NCBI GenBank assembly: GCA_965250275.1
Contig: OZ252297.1
Location: forward strand, 558,001-622,000
DNA length: 64,000 bases
Direction of reading: 5' to 3'
DNA from: G965250275 sp965250275
Lineage (GTDB): Bacteria; Pseudomonadota; Alphaproteobacteria; Rhodobacterales; Rhodobacteraceae
Below are positions 1 through 8,777 of this stretch, piece by piece; the first letter of the stretch is position 1, and every line of letters begins with the position of its first letter. The notes below the pieces were generated by a model. That model saw nothing but the letters and a program-made list of their open reading frames with translations. It searched no databases and had not been told where the DNA came from. A program made the translations under genes and the position numbers.

Positions 1-1
1 C

Positions 2-343
2 ATGACCGACGGCCCGATTGATTTAGCCATCTTTTCCGAACTCAAAGAAGCCACCGGCGACGAATTTGCTGCCGAACTGGTGGCCACATTCATCGACGAG
101 GCACCCGGGATGATCGCAGAGCTGAAGGCTGCCGCCGACGCGTCTGATGCAGATGGTTACCGGCGTGCCGCGCACTCCATCAAATCCAACGCCAGTACAT
201 TTGGCGCGATGACACTTGCCGAACTGGCCAAAGCTGTTGAACTGGGGGAACTTCCTGCGCCCGGCAATCTGGCGGATGCCGAAGCATTGGAGTCCGGTAT
301 CAACGCCGCCACTGCGGCTTTGCAGGATCTTATCCATGACTGA
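2..343 (+). CDS. Hpt-domain phosphotransfer protein
   Basis: A 113-residue histidine phosphotransfer domain. The phospho-accepting histidine is His58 in the motif AAHSIKSNASTFGA, which matches the Hpt consensus of an H-x-(I/L)-K-(G/S)-(S/N) helix. It would pass a phosphoryl group between a hybrid kinase and a response regulator, most likely the cyclase-coupled one encoded directly downstream. The two genes overlap by 8 bases (the next ATG is at 336), so they are translationally coupled. The first ATG lies at base 2, so the true start, or a fusion to an upstream kinase, cannot be excluded. Confidence 0.8.
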   Translation: MTDGPIDLAIFSELKEATGDEFAAELVATFIDEAPGMIAELKAAADASDADGYRRAAHSIKSNASTFGAMTLAELAKAVELGELPAPGNLADAEALESGINAATAALQDLIHD

Positions 344-1361
344 GGCCCCTGGCCATGTGCTGATCGTCGATGACAACAAGGTCAATCGGCTGCTTTTGTC
401 GCGCAATGTTGAATTGCTCGGGCACAAGGCCTCTGTCGCGGAGAACGGCCGCGTCGCCATGGAGATGCTCCTTGATCCCGAATACGACCTGCTCTTGCTG
501 GACATCGAAATGCCGGAAATGGACGGATTTCAGGTTCTGGAGGCGCTCAAAGCCGACCCTGAGCTTCGGGACTTGCCTGTGATCGTAACGTCTTCGGTGG
601 AAGGGCTCGACAACGTTGTGCGCTGCATCGAGCTGGGCGCCGAAGATTACCTGCCAAAGCCTGTCAATAAAACGCTTCTCGGTGCCCGGGTTTCCAGCTG
701 CCTTGAAAAGAAACGCTTGCGGGATGAGCAAAGACGCCTGCTCGAGCGCTTTGCGACCACCGAAGTGGCACAGGATCTGCAGGAATCGGGCTTTGCCATT
801 GGGGGCAACCGCGCAAACGCCTCGGTCCTATTCTGCGACATCCGTGCCTTCACGACCCTGTCTGAGCACCTGGCGCCAGAGGCAACCATCGATCTGCTCA
901 ACACCTTTTACACTCTGATGTTCGAAGCCGTGACCAGCAACGGCGGGATTGTCAGCCTGATGTTGGGAGACGGCTTGATGGCTCTTTTTGGGGTCCCGCA
1001 ACCGCTGGACAACACTGGGCGCAGTGCTGTCGCCGCGGCACAGGAAATGCAGAGCATGATCGAGATGCTGAACCAAGATCGTCATGCTGAAGGCAGCGAA
1101 GGGCTTGGCATCGGCATCGGGATTGCCACAGGAGAGGTCGTCGCGGGATACGCCGGGACCGATAGCCGTGCGACCTACACATGTATCGGATCGACGGTGA
1201 ATCTCGCCGCGCGGCTGGAATCCGAGACCAAGACCACCGGGAGCCGGATTCTGGTCGATCAGGCAACTTTGGATTTGCTGGAAGCTCCTGACGTTCAGCA
1301 GACCTTTTGCGGGACCCAGATCAAGGGATTTACAGATCCGGTGGACATCCACGCGTTGTAG
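336..1361 (+). CDS. Response regulator fused to class III adenylate/guanylate cyclase
   Basis: A 341-residue, two-domain protein. Residues about 7-120 form a receiver domain (acidic pair VDD at 11-13, phosphoacceptor Asp56 in LLLLDIEMP, conserved Lys108 in LPKP). After a short coiled linker (about 121-150), residues 160-340 form a class III nucleotide cyclase domain with metal aspartates in FCDIRAFT (Asp168) and LGDG (Asp212) and the N...R pair in VNLAARLE. The base-selecting lysine that normally sits four residues before the second metal Asp (KFIGD) is Leu208 here, so substrate preference or activity may be altered. I chose the ATG at 336 because it overlaps the Hpt stop and starts just before the receiver fold. 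Phosphorylation through the upstream Hpt protein presumably controls cyclic nucleotide production. Confidence 0.85.
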   Translation: MTEAPGHVLIVDDNKVNRLLLSRNVELLGHKASVAENGRVAMEMLLDPEYDLLLLDIEMPEMDGFQVLEALKADPELRDLPVIVTSSVEGLDNVVRCIELGAEDYLPKPVNKTLLGARVSSCLEKKRLRDEQRRLLERFATTEVAQDLQESGFAIGGNRANASVLFCDIRAFTTLSEHLAPEATIDLLNTFYTLMFEAVTSNGGIVSLMLGDGLMALFGVPQPLDNTGRSAVAAAQEMQSMIEMLNQDRHAEGSEGLGIGIGIATGEVVAGYAGTDSRATYTCIGSTVNLAARLESETKTTGSRILVDQATLDLLEAPDVQQTFCGTQIKGFTDPVDIHAL

Positions 1362-1734
1362 TACAATGCAAGGTCCATCATCGCTCTGAAGGTCAAACCA
1401 CTCGTTTTAAAAGACTAGGCTGGAAAGGGTGCCTTAAGTCGCAGCGCATTGAACGCAGCAAGGATGCACAACGCGGCCAACGCATGCGCCATGACACCTC
1501 GGGCATGGGTGCTGCCTGGCATTCCAAAAAGACTATCCGGCAAGCTCACCGATCTACTGTCCTGAAACATTCAGCTCCACATGCGATGGTGCATTTGTTG
1601 GTCAGAGCCCCCAGTTAGAGCCCACTTGCCTCCATGAGCCTTGTTTCGCGAGCTCTCTTGTTCTACCCAGCCCCAATCAATCGGGTTGCCTTCGTTTGCA
1701 ATCGATGGCGCGTCAACTGAAGAGGACCCAGGAC
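1362..1734. other. Gene-free stretch
   Basis: No convincing ORF. On the minus strand around 1427-1530 a short hydrophobic frame resembles the extreme C-terminus of a heavy-metal P-type ATPase (a run ending AAFNALRLK), but it is too short to call. The stretch ends in the leader of the carbonic-anhydrase-like gene. Confidence 0.5.
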
Positions 1735-2217
1735 ATGTCCGAGCGACACTTTGAACCCATGACCAAAGCAGAAGTCATCGCGGCACAGCGCGCTTGGGCG
1801 AAATGCGTGACCGAGCAGGATGTGGATGCCCTTCTCGATCTCTACGACTTTGGCAACCCGGACGAGCCCTTGCTTTTCAAACCGACGCTTGCAGATGTCA
1901 TTCGCCTCGACCGTGAGGGCGCGCGCGCTTACTTCGTCGGGGGCAACCCGGATTACCCGTTGGACGATGGGTTTTTGAAGCGGGGATGGAAGAAAGTTGA
2001 ATTCCAGAGCGCTGTTGGTCCGATCCTCAAGGCAGGCGGGCTTGGGTACAAAGACATGGGGCACTACACATTCGTTGACGGCGAAGGCAACGCGACCCGT
2101 GCGGACTACACCTTTGCATATCATAAGCTCGATGGGCGTGTTCTGATCTCGCTGCACCACTCGTCTCTGACCTGGTTCCCACCGATCGAAGGCGAAGAAG
2201 CGTTGGCGACCGCCTGA
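1735..2217 (+). CDS. Iota-class carbonic anhydrase-like protein (CaMKII-association/SnoaL fold)
   Basis: A 160-residue cytosolic protein of the NTF2-like/CaMKII-association-domain type. The C-terminal strand reads YTFAYHKLDGRVLISLHHSS, with HHSS at residues 141-144, the signature I associate with iota-class carbonic anhydrases, which hydrate CO2 to bicarbonate, reportedly without a classical zinc site. There is no signal peptide with the chosen start. The ATG at 1735 was preferred to upstream TTG/ATG codons because AGAGGACCCAGGAC gives a plausible ribosome binding site. It stands alone between the cyclase and a methyltransferase. Other NTF2-fold functions (SgcJ or SnoaL type) are possible. 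Confidence 0.6.
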   Translation: MSERHFEPMTKAEVIAAQRAWAKCVTEQDVDALLDLYDFGNPDEPLLFKPTLADVIRLDREGARAYFVGGNPDYPLDDGFLKRGWKKVEFQSAVGPILKAGGLGYKDMGHYTFVDGEGNATRADYTFAYHKLDGRVLISLHHSSLTWFPPIEGEEALATA

Positions 2218-2412
2218 TCGCCCAAATTGCATTTCGTCAAATCAAGCGCTTTGTCGGATTTGCCCGCGGACTTGCTTGCCCGCGGCACGTCTTTGGTCAG
2301 ATTCCGCCAAATCTTCAGGTTTCTCGATAGGTTCTTCAGATTGTCTCCAAGCATGCACCCCGAGGATGCGGCATCCATCGGGTCATAAACCTCGTTTCGA
2401 ATGGAGACAGTT

Positions 2413-3240
2413 ATGAATATGGCCGCACAGCAGCAAACCCCCACGCCTGATTTGGCGGCGCTCAAATCCAAACAACGGGCGACCTGGTCGTCCGGTGACT
2501 ATGCCGCCGTCGGCACGACACTTCAAATCGTTGGGGAAAACCTGGCCGAAGCGCTGGATCTGCGCCCGGACACAAGCGTCCTTGATGTGGCTGCCGGCAA
2601 TGGCAACGCGACACTCGCGGCGGCCCGGCGGTATTGCAACGTGACCTCGACCGACTATGTTCCCAGTCTTCTGCGCGGTGGTGCTGCGCGCGCGGATGCG
2701 GAGCATCTTCTCGTGGCCTTTTGCGAAGCTGACGCGGAGGACCTTCCGTTCGAATCCAGTTCGTTCGACGCGGTCATGTCGACCTTTGGCGTGATGTTCA
2801 CCGCCAACCAGGAGGCTGCAGCAGGCGAGATGCTTCGCGTGTGTAAGAGCGGCGGCAAGATAGGCCTGGCCAACTGGACGCCCGAGAGCTTCATCGGCGA
2901 AGTGTTTCGAACCATTGGCAGTCATGTGCCACCACCCGCAGGGCTGCGGTCCCCTTTGCAATGGGGAACCGAAGCGCGGCTGAACGAGCTATTTGGTGCT
3001 CAGGCCAGCAAGATCGAGGTGACGAAGCGGCAATTCACCTTCCGCATGCGCTCGCCTCAATACTGGGTTGAACACTGGCGTGAGGTCTATGGCCCGGTTC
3101 ACAAGGCGTTTGAAGCGGTGGGCGATCGCGCCCCCCAACTGGCCGCAGATTTGATCGCCCTGGGCCGTCATCATTCCGTTGATCCCTACGCAATGATCGT
3201 GCCCGCTGAGTACGCGGAGGTCATCATTCACCGGGCTTGA
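2413..3240 (+). CDS. Class I SAM-dependent methyltransferase (UbiE/COQ5-like)
   Basis: A 275-residue protein with a class I methyltransferase core: motif I VLDVAAGNGN (about residues 56-65), motif II acidic loop STDYVP, motif III-like ADAEDLPFESSSFDAVMSTF, and the post-core ML(R)VCKSGGKIGLANW. The substrate is unknown; the family methylates quinones, sterols or other small molecules. The start at 2413 is preceded by GGAGACAG. It converges on the CadC-like regulator, leaving a 99-base gap without an obvious terminator. Confidence 0.8.
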   Translation: MNMAAQQQTPTPDLAALKSKQRATWSSGDYAAVGTTLQIVGENLAEALDLRPDTSVLDVAAGNGNATLAAARRYCNVTSTDYVPSLLRGGAARADAEHLLVAFCEADAEDLPFESSSFDAVMSTFGVMFTANQEAAAGEMLRVCKSGGKIGLANWTPESFIGEVFRTIGSHVPPPAGLRSPLQWGTEARLNELFGAQASKIEVTKRQFTFRMRSPQYWVEHWREVYGPVHKAFEAVGDRAPQLAADLIALGRHHSVDPYAMIVPAEYAEVIIHRA

Positions 3241-3339
3241 TCCTGGGTTGGCGTGGCAGAACATCGCCAGACCAACGTCAACACTTCTGAAATTGCGAAG
3301 AAGGATTGCGTTGCGGTCAGTGCTTCAAGTCGCGCGGCT

Positions 3340-4839
3340 TCAAAAACCCGCCTTGCGAAAGGAGGCGGCCAGACGTTCGCGGTAGCCTTTGTCCCGAATG
3401 GGGGCGGCGGCGACAAGCTCATCCGCGCAGGCGTCTGGTTTCAAATCCCGGACGACGCGCGCCATCTCCTGCATCCGATCTGTAAGGCCCAGTTCCGCCG
3501 CGCAGGCCATGATAAGCCGTGGTGCCCAGGTTGAGCCGGGGGCTTCGATATAGCCTTGTTCCAGCATTGGCAGCGCGCGCTCATAGTCGCCTGTGCCATA
3601 GCGTGCCGCACCGACACCAAAATAGTAGCTGAAGCGCATAGGATCGTGCGGGCTGAGCCGCAAAGCGCGTTCGTAGTTCGCGATCGCTTCAGACAGGTTG
3701 CCCGAGTATGTTTCAAGAGCGCCCAACATGGCCCAGGCCCACGCAAGGCTGGGGTCCAGATCCAATGCGGTTTCCAGATGATGACGCGCTGCTGTATGTT
3801 CGCCAGCCGCAACCTCCGCGCTCGCGACAAAGGTCAGCACCAACGCATCCATAGGGGCAAGAACCAACGCGCGCTTGCCATGTTCCATGGCCGCCGCAAA
3901 TGCCGCGTCCTTATCCGGGGCCCATTCCGAGAGCGCCTGCTGGCCCAGGCACCATGACAGCATCGCGCGCGAAAGCGCATGGTCGGGATCGGCCTCGAGA
4001 GCGCGCCCAAGGTGCACTTCGGCTTGACGGTTGTCGTGTGCGTCCATGCTCATCAGGAACGGCGTGGCCCGCAAGAATTCGTGATATGCGTCGGTCACCT
4101 TGGCCTCTGACGCTGCGCGCTGCACCTCGACCATGAACACGTTGGGGACGAGGCGACCAAGGACAGCCGACACCACCTGATCCTGCGCTGCAAACGGGTC
4201 GTCCAGCTTTCCTTCAAAGCGGTCCGCCCAAACCTCCTCCATCCGTTCTGCGTAAAGCAGCGATGCATTCAGACGAAAGGCATCACCGGAAAAGCGCAGT
4301 CTGAGTCCGAGGACGTACCGGACCCCCAACTCTTCGGCGACGCATTTGGGGTCCGCGCCATCGGAATGCCGTGCGACATAGATGGTTCCCACACGCCCCA
4401 ATGCGGCGCTGATATCGTCCTCCAATCCCTCGCCAAACGCCCGTTGCGTTTCGCTTGGCGAGATCATTGTCGTTGGAACGATGGCAACAGAGGGCTGTGC
4501 GGCGGCAGGTGACAAGGCCGCACCAGTGCCGCCTTCGCTCACGGCGCCGACGAACTGAAACCCACGACCGTGGACGGTGCGCACGAGGGCTTGTCGTGCG
4601 CCGTCATCGCCAATGGCCGCGCGCGCTGCTTTGATCCGGCTGCTCAGGGCGGCATCTGAAACGATGCGATCGCGCCATATCACTTCGAAGATTTCGTCCC
4701 GGGTAACAACACGGTCCCGGTTCTCAACAAGGTGTCGCAACAGTGCAAACACCTGCGGCTCTGTCGGGACAACCTCGCCGTCCTGCATCAGTTGCAATCG
4801 GTGAACATCCAGAACAAAGGCACCAAATGTGTATTTCAT
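3340..4839 (-). CDS. CadC/OmpR-type winged-helix regulator with TPR repeats
   Basis: A 499-residue protein. Residues about 1-100 are an OmpR/CadC-like winged helix (FGAFVLDVHRLQL...EPQVFALLRHLVENRDRVVTRDEIFEVIW). A middle part (about 125-225) is the ligand-sensing-like alpha/beta region seen in adenylate-cyclase/TPR regulators (motif GLEDDISAALGR). The C-terminal half consists of helical TPR units (e.g. ALDLDPSLAWAWAMLGAL). No transmembrane helix is evident, so it is probably cytosolic. It lacks catalytic cyclase residues despite resembling proteins often labelled adenylate cyclase. Target genes are unknown; the divergent ExbB/TonB operon starts about 220 bases away and is a candidate. Confidence 0.8.
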   Translation of the reverse strand: MKYTFGAFVLDVHRLQLMQDGEVVPTEPQVFALLRHLVENRDRVVTRDEIFEVIWRDRIVSDAALSSRIKAARAAIGDDGARQALVRTVHGRGFQFVGAVSEGGTGAALSPAAAQPSVAIVPTTMISPSETQRAFGEGLEDDISAALGRVGTIYVARHSDGADPKCVAEELGVRYVLGLRLRFSGDAFRLNASLLYAERMEEVWADRFEGKLDDPFAAQDQVVSAVLGRLVPNVFMVEVQRAASEAKVTDAYHEFLRATPFLMSMDAHDNRQAEVHLGRALEADPDHALSRAMLSWCLGQQALSEWAPDKDAAFAAAMEHGKRALVLAPMDALVLTFVASAEVAAGEHTAARHHLETALDLDPSLAWAWAMLGALETYSGNLSEAIANYERALRLSPHDPMRFSYYFGVGAARYGTGDYERALPMLEQGYIEAPGSTWAPRLIMACAAELGLTDRMQEMARVVRDLKPDACADELVAAAPIRDKGYRERLAASFRKAGF

Positions 4840-5058
4840 ACGCCATAATTGCCTCTTTCCGGCGCATTCGCAAAGAGCATGATCCGACCCAACGCTTTGA
4901 GGGAACTTGGAAATGGTGTTCGAAGCCGGGCGTTCACATTTCCGAAGCGTGTGCTTCCGCGCTTTGTCGGTCTACGTTACACGATAAAGCGGGTCATGCA
5001 GGGCCACGCGCGGTCGAGCGCACTGCGATGATCGAGAGGCAAAGCATGGGGCCAGTTT

Positions 5059-5493
5059 ATGTCAGTTCGCTATTTTGCACTTTCGATAATGCTCGCTTGG
5101 GTCTTGCCCATGCAGGCTGCCGCGCAATCCGATGAAGACCCGGCGCCCGCGCTCGCTCTGCAGTTAAACGCACTGCAAGACACCAACAGCGCGTGTAGAC
5201 TGACGTTTCTGGCTCAGAACGGGACCGGGACGACAATTGATCAGGCCGTGTTTGAAACCGTGATCTTTGATGTCAGCGGCGGTGTCGTGAGCCTCTCGCT
5301 GTTTGATTTCCGGGATTTGCCTGCCGCGCGCCCGAGGGTTCGTCAGTTTGATCTGCCCGGCATGGCTTGTGAGGCGGTCGGACAGGTTCTGATCAATGGC
5401 GCAAGTTCCTGTCAGGTTGGCGGGGAAAAGAGCGACATTTGCCACAGCGATCTGTCACTCAGCAGCCGGATTTCAGTGGAGTTACTCGGATGA
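5059..5493 (+). CDS. Small secreted protein heading an ExbBD/TonB operon
   Basis: A 144-residue protein with a clear Sec signal peptide (cleavage probably after MQAAAQ, near residue 23) and a mature beta-rich domain with four cysteines (C46, C116, C129 and C139 approximately), suitable for two periplasmic disulfides. I do not recognise the family. Its stop codon overlaps the ATG of the ExbB-like gene, so it is the first cistron of the proton-channel operon and probably works with it in the periplasm. Confidence 0.75.
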   Translation: MSVRYFALSIMLAWVLPMQAAAQSDEDPAPALALQLNALQDTNSACRLTFLAQNGTGTTIDQAVFETVIFDVSGGVVSLSLFDFRDLPAARPRVRQFDLPGMACEAVGQVLINGASSCQVGGEKSDICHSDLSLSSRISVELLG

Positions 5494-6149
5494 GCCCCCT
5501 CGACGCGTTGTACGGCATCTTGAATCTTGGCGGGCCCGTTGCTGCCATCCTGCTCGTCATGTCCGTGCTTGCACTGGCGGTTGTCCTTTACAAGGTCTGG
5601 CAGTTTGCCAGTTCGGGCGTGGGCCGGCACCGCGTTCTGTCAGAAGCGCTTGAGGCATGGGACCGCGGAGACCGGGCGCGTGGCCGGACCCGGTTGGCAG
5701 AGAGTCGTAGCTATCTCGTGCCCATTGTGGCCGCAGCGATGGATGCCCCTGAACAAAGAGGGATTGACGAGCGCCTGGACTCCGAAGCGGCCGTTGCCCT
5801 GGCGGGGCTGGAGCGCGGCTTCCGGCTGCTCGACACGGTGGCGCAACTGGCGCCACTGCTAGGCCTCTTCGGCACGGTGCTGGGCATGATCGAGGCGTTC
5901 CAGAGCCTGCAGTCGGCCGGATCTTCGGTCGACCCCTCGCTATTGGCGGGTGGTATCTGGGTCGCGTTGTCAACGACGGCCGTTGGGTTGGCGGTGGCCA
6001 TGCCCACGTCGATGGTCCTTGCCTGGTTCGAAAGCCGGATGTCACGAGAACGCGTTTTTGCGGACAAGGCCTTGCGGACCGTTCTGGTGCCGGGCCATCC
6101 CCTTCAGGACATCGAAGAGGCGCGCATGGCCGCGCCCTCCCATGCGTAA
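5490..6149 (+). CDS. exbB: MotA/TolQ/ExbB proton channel family protein
   Basis: A 219-residue inner-membrane protein with three predicted transmembrane segments: one near the N-terminus (GPVAAILLVMSVLALAVVLY) and two in the C-terminal half around LAPLLGLFGTVLGMIEAFQ and GGIWVALSTTAVGLAVAMPTS. The TVLGMIEAFQ and ALSTTAVGLAVA stretches are the ExbB/TolQ family signature. The ATG at 5490 overlaps the upstream stop. It overlaps the downstream ExbD gene by 8 bases. It should form the pentameric stator that uses proton motive force to energise the TonB-like protein. Confidence 0.9.
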   Translation: MSPLDALYGILNLGGPVAAILLVMSVLALAVVLYKVWQFASSGVGRHRVLSEALEAWDRGDRARGRTRLAESRSYLVPIVAAAMDAPEQRGIDERLDSEAAVALAGLERGFRLLDTVAQLAPLLGLFGTVLGMIEAFQSLQSAGSSVDPSLLAGGIWVALSTTAVGLAVAMPTSMVLAWFESRMSRERVFADKALRTVLVPGHPLQDIEEARMAAPSHA

Positions 6150-6507
6150 CACCGCCCCATTTGTCCGCCGGCGGATGTCGATGACGCCCCTCATCGATGT
6201 GATCTTTCTCTTGCTTTTGTTCTTTATGCTGACCTCGACATTCTCGAGCTTTGGAGAACTTGAAATCAGTCAGGCGGCTGCGGGAACAGGACCCGCAAGC
6301 GATCCTTCACAACGCACATTCGTGCAACTCGGCGCAGAACGCCTGACGTTGAACGGTGGACCGGTGACCCTTGATGAGTTGTCCGAGCAAATTGAGACTG
6401 GACAGGTTCTTGTCAGCCTGGATGAGGATACTTCGGCACAACGGTTGGTGGATCTGCTTGTGCGATTGCGCGGGCGCGAAGGGTTGTCCGTCACGGTGCT
6501 GGAGTAG
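6142..6507 (+). CDS. exbD: ExbD/TolR-family biopolymer transport protein (first copy)
   Basis: A 121-residue protein with the canonical ExbD/TolR start: basic N-terminus, then MTPLIDVIFLLLLFFMLTS, including the essential membrane aspartate (Asp in PLIDV, about residue 18), followed by a periplasmic domain. The start lies inside the exbB 3' end. Five bases separate it from a second, divergent ExbD gene. Confidence 0.88.
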   Translation: MRNTAPFVRRRMSMTPLIDVIFLLLLFFMLTSTFSSFGELEISQAAAGTGPASDPSQRTFVQLGAERLTLNGGPVTLDELSEQIETGQVLVSLDEDTSAQRLVDLLVRLRGREGLSVTVLE

Positions 6508-6512
6508 CTGGC

Positions 6513-6890
6513 ATGATCCGCGCCGCCCCTCTCCAACGCCGACGCGATCCGACGATCGCCCTGATCAACATCGTGTTTTTGATGCTGATTTTCTTCCTGA
6601 TTGCGGGCACGGTGGCACCGCCGCTTGACCCCGATCTGGAGCTTGTGAACACCCATTCGCTTGAGGGGCGGGAACCGCCGGATGCGCTGGTGCTGCACAG
6701 AGATGGCACGCTCAGTTTTCGCGGCTTGGCGACAGACCCTGCGACCTATTTGGCCAGTCACGGTGACGGGCCGGTTCGGATCGTGCCTGATCGGGACGTG
6801 TCCGGGCGACGCCTGATCGAAATCACCGCCAGCCTGCGCGATTTGGGAGCGCCATCCGTGTTTCTCGTCACTGAACGGGCACTCGAATGA
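6513..6890 (+). CDS. ExbD/TolR-like protein (second copy, membrane Asp replaced by Asn)
   Basis: A 125-residue paralogue of the preceding gene. The hydrophobic helix reads IALINIVFLMLIFFLIAGT: the position of the proton-carrying Asp (PLIDV) is Asn (ALINI). This copy therefore probably plays a structural or asymmetric role rather than carrying protons, as would fit a heterodimeric ExbD pair. The stop overlaps the TonB start (ATGA). Confidence 0.83.
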   Translation: MIRAAPLQRRRDPTIALINIVFLMLIFFLIAGTVAPPLDPDLELVNTHSLEGREPPDALVLHRDGTLSFRGLATDPATYLASHGDGPVRIVPDRDVSGRRLIEITASLRDLGAPSVFLVTERALE

Positions 6891-8017
6891 TCCGACGGTC
6901 GACAGCGATTGCTGCGGCAGCGATCTTCTTGTCGCTGTTTGTGCACATGCTGGGGCTCACCGTGACATCGCTTGACCTGGTGGATCCACCGGTCGAAGAG
7001 GGTTCGACAGACGTGGTCGAGTTGGGCAACGCCTTCGAAGATATCGCAGAATCTTCGGCTGATCCCGTAACACCTGAAGCCGCGCCGGTTCCGGAACCAC
7101 CTGTCGAAGTGCCTCAGGAGCCCGAAACGACCGAAGCCCCCACCAGCGACGCGCAGGTCGCGTCCGATAGTCCAGAGCAGGTCACGTCCCCGGACGCCGG
7201 GGTCGCAGATGCGCCGCAGCCCGAGGTTGTCACGGCCGCGGAACCGGAGACTGTCGAACCTGTCGGCCAAGATGAAGACGCGGGCGCTCAAGAGGCCGTT
7301 CCACCCGTTGAAGCAGATGCGGATGTCCCCGAACCAATTGAGTCCGACTCCATCGAGACAGCCGCTGTCGACCCCGCTTTGGCCGCGCCGGCAGAGCCAG
7401 ATCTGCCCACAGCACCGATTGTTCCGGAGGTGTCTATCACGCCATCCCCGGACGTGACAATCGCGCCGGCGGATGTGTCCCCTGACACGGTTGTCGCGGC
7501 AGTTCCGGACTTGAACGATGACTCGGCGGAAGGGACCGCACTGGCGGTTCTGTCTTCGGTGCGTCCACGCCTTCCCGACCGTCCGCCATCGGTCACGCCC
7601 ACTGACCAGCTCGAGGATAACTTGACCGAGCAACGAACGACCATCGAGTCGCCACTGGCGCTCTATCGGCGAGATGGGATCGATTTGTTTGCGGGGCGCA
7701 GCACGGGTTACCGGAGCCAAGGGTTGGACATCACCGGGTCAGGGGGCAGCGGCAACTCCAGCGAGACCAATTACGCGGGCAGAGTGCTTGTACATTTGAA
7801 CAGCTTTCCAACCGTGGGCGTGTCCGCTCGCGGGTCCGCCAGGGTGTTTTTTGAGATCAGCCCCGATGGGTCGCTGGCTTGGGTGGATGTTGTCGATAAC
7901 ACCGGTTCGATCGATCTGGAACGCGCAGCCAAAAACCAGGTCCAGAAGGCAGCGCCTTTCCCTGTTCCACCAAGCGGAAAGAGCCGCAGGCTCAGCTTTG
8001 TGTATCGCATCGATTGA
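6887..8017 (+). CDS. TonB-like energy transducer
   Basis: A 376-residue protein with an N-terminal signal anchor (about residues 6-25, AIAAAAIFLSLFVHMLGLTV), a long acidic, proline/alanine/valine-rich linker (about 30-200) expected to span the periplasm, and a C-terminal TonB-type domain (about 295-376; VHLNSFPTVGVSARGSARV, then ISPDGSLAWVDVV and AAPFPVPPSGKSRRLSFVY). It is the last gene of the operon. No TonB-dependent receptor lies nearby, so the cargo is unknown. The linker is acidic rather than the Pro-Lys/Pro-Glu mix of enterobacterial TonB. Confidence 0.85.
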   Translation: MIRRSTAIAAAAIFLSLFVHMLGLTVTSLDLVDPPVEEGSTDVVELGNAFEDIAESSADPVTPEAAPVPEPPVEVPQEPETTEAPTSDAQVASDSPEQVTSPDAGVADAPQPEVVTAAEPETVEPVGQDEDAGAQEAVPPVEADADVPEPIESDSIETAAVDPALAAPAEPDLPTAPIVPEVSITPSPDVTIAPADVSPDTVVAAVPDLNDDSAEGTALAVLSSVRPRLPDRPPSVTPTDQLEDNLTEQRTTIESPLALYRRDGIDLFAGRSTGYRSQGLDITGSGGSGNSSETNYAGRVLVHLNSFPTVGVSARGSARVFFEISPDGSLAWVDVVDNTGSIDLERAAKNQVQKAAPFPVPPSGKSRRLSFVYRID

Positions 8018-8105
8018 GGTGCCGGGTTGTATGGCAGACAGAAATCACATTGGACGACAGTAAACAGGTTGCCTTAGTCACACAAACGCAGCTGGTGCTT
8101 TGAGG

Positions 8106-8137
8106 TTGGACTGAAGTCCAATGGCGCGCGTTTTTTT
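8106..8137 (+). terminator. Possible terminator downstream of the TonB operon
   Basis: TTGGACTGAAGTCCAA can form a short stem (6-7 bp) and is followed, after a GC-rich spacer of nine bases, by seven T residues at 8131-8137. The stem-to-T distance is too long for a textbook terminator, so the call is weak. Confidence 0.3.
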
Positions 8138-8212
8138 GCCAGCGTGCAAAGGGCAAACGACGAGCCTGATCGCCTGCTCATCACACACAACTCCGCGTGG
8201 TCAATCCAGAGA

Positions 8213-8614
8213 TCAGAAGTTGCTGATCCGGTGATAGAACAGTGTCCGCCCGTCAAACGGGGCGTTCAAAGACACGATGCCGTTCTCTTCATCGAGTGAA
8301 TAGGTCGCGTCGGAATGCTCAATCTCGTCCGCATCCTCGCAGCGTAGCACCGCGTTTTCCCGGATCATTTGGCCGTCCTCAAGCCGACCCTCCGCGACAA
8401 TTACTGCGGGTGCATCGCAGCGCGCATGTTCGGTCACGGAGACCTGAAGAACGTACCCTCCGCCCTCTTTGGGCACGATGGACATGTGATTGGTCGAACC
8501 ATCCTCCGGGTCGATGGCTTGGTAGAAACCTGCCCAAGCGTCGCCATCTGCGAGCGCGGGCACTGGAAGGGCCAAAGCGACTGCTGTGGCAATGGAACGG
8601 ATGGCAGCTCGCAT
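8213..8614 (-). CDS. Small periplasmic protein of unknown function
   Basis: A 133-residue protein with a signal peptide (MRAAIRSIATAVALALPVPALA, cleavage about residue 22) and a mature beta-rich domain containing two cysteines (HARCDAPAV and LRCEDADE) that could form a disulfide. The ATG at 8614 was preferred to an upstream TTG because GGGAAG lies eight bases before it. I do not recognise the family. It is monocistronic. Confidence 0.65.
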   Translation of the reverse strand: MRAAIRSIATAVALALPVPALADGDAWAGFYQAIDPEDGSTNHMSIVPKEGGGYVLQVSVTEHARCDAPAVIVAEGRLEDGQMIRENAVLRCEDADEIEHSDATYSLDEENGIVSLNAPFDGRTLFYHRISNF

Positions 8615-8777
8615 CGGAAGGCTTCCCAACTCTCAATGGCGACACTTTCAGCGTAACGCGCAACGCGCCAAACCGCTACTCCTGGTGATTGACCCTGTGC
8701 GCTTGGATCGTGGGCTGTGTTCGCTATTGGACAGTGCGACCATTTAGGGTCGGCTTTCAGGCGGAGTATCTTAAACG

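Noticed and set aside
1427..1530. Possible C-terminus of a heavy-metal P-type ATPase on the minus strand
   Set aside because: Only about 30 hydrophobic residues ending FNALRLK; too short and no upstream ATPase motifs.
3340..4839. Adenylate cyclase label for the CadC-like protein
   Set aside because: Winged helix and TPR repeats only; no metal-binding Asp pair or N/R cyclase motif.
6758..7720. 320-residue frame on the minus strand opposite the TonB-like gene
   Set aside because: Arg/Asp/Gly-rich composition produced by the complement of a repetitive Pro/Ala/Glu linker; no ribosome binding site or family match.
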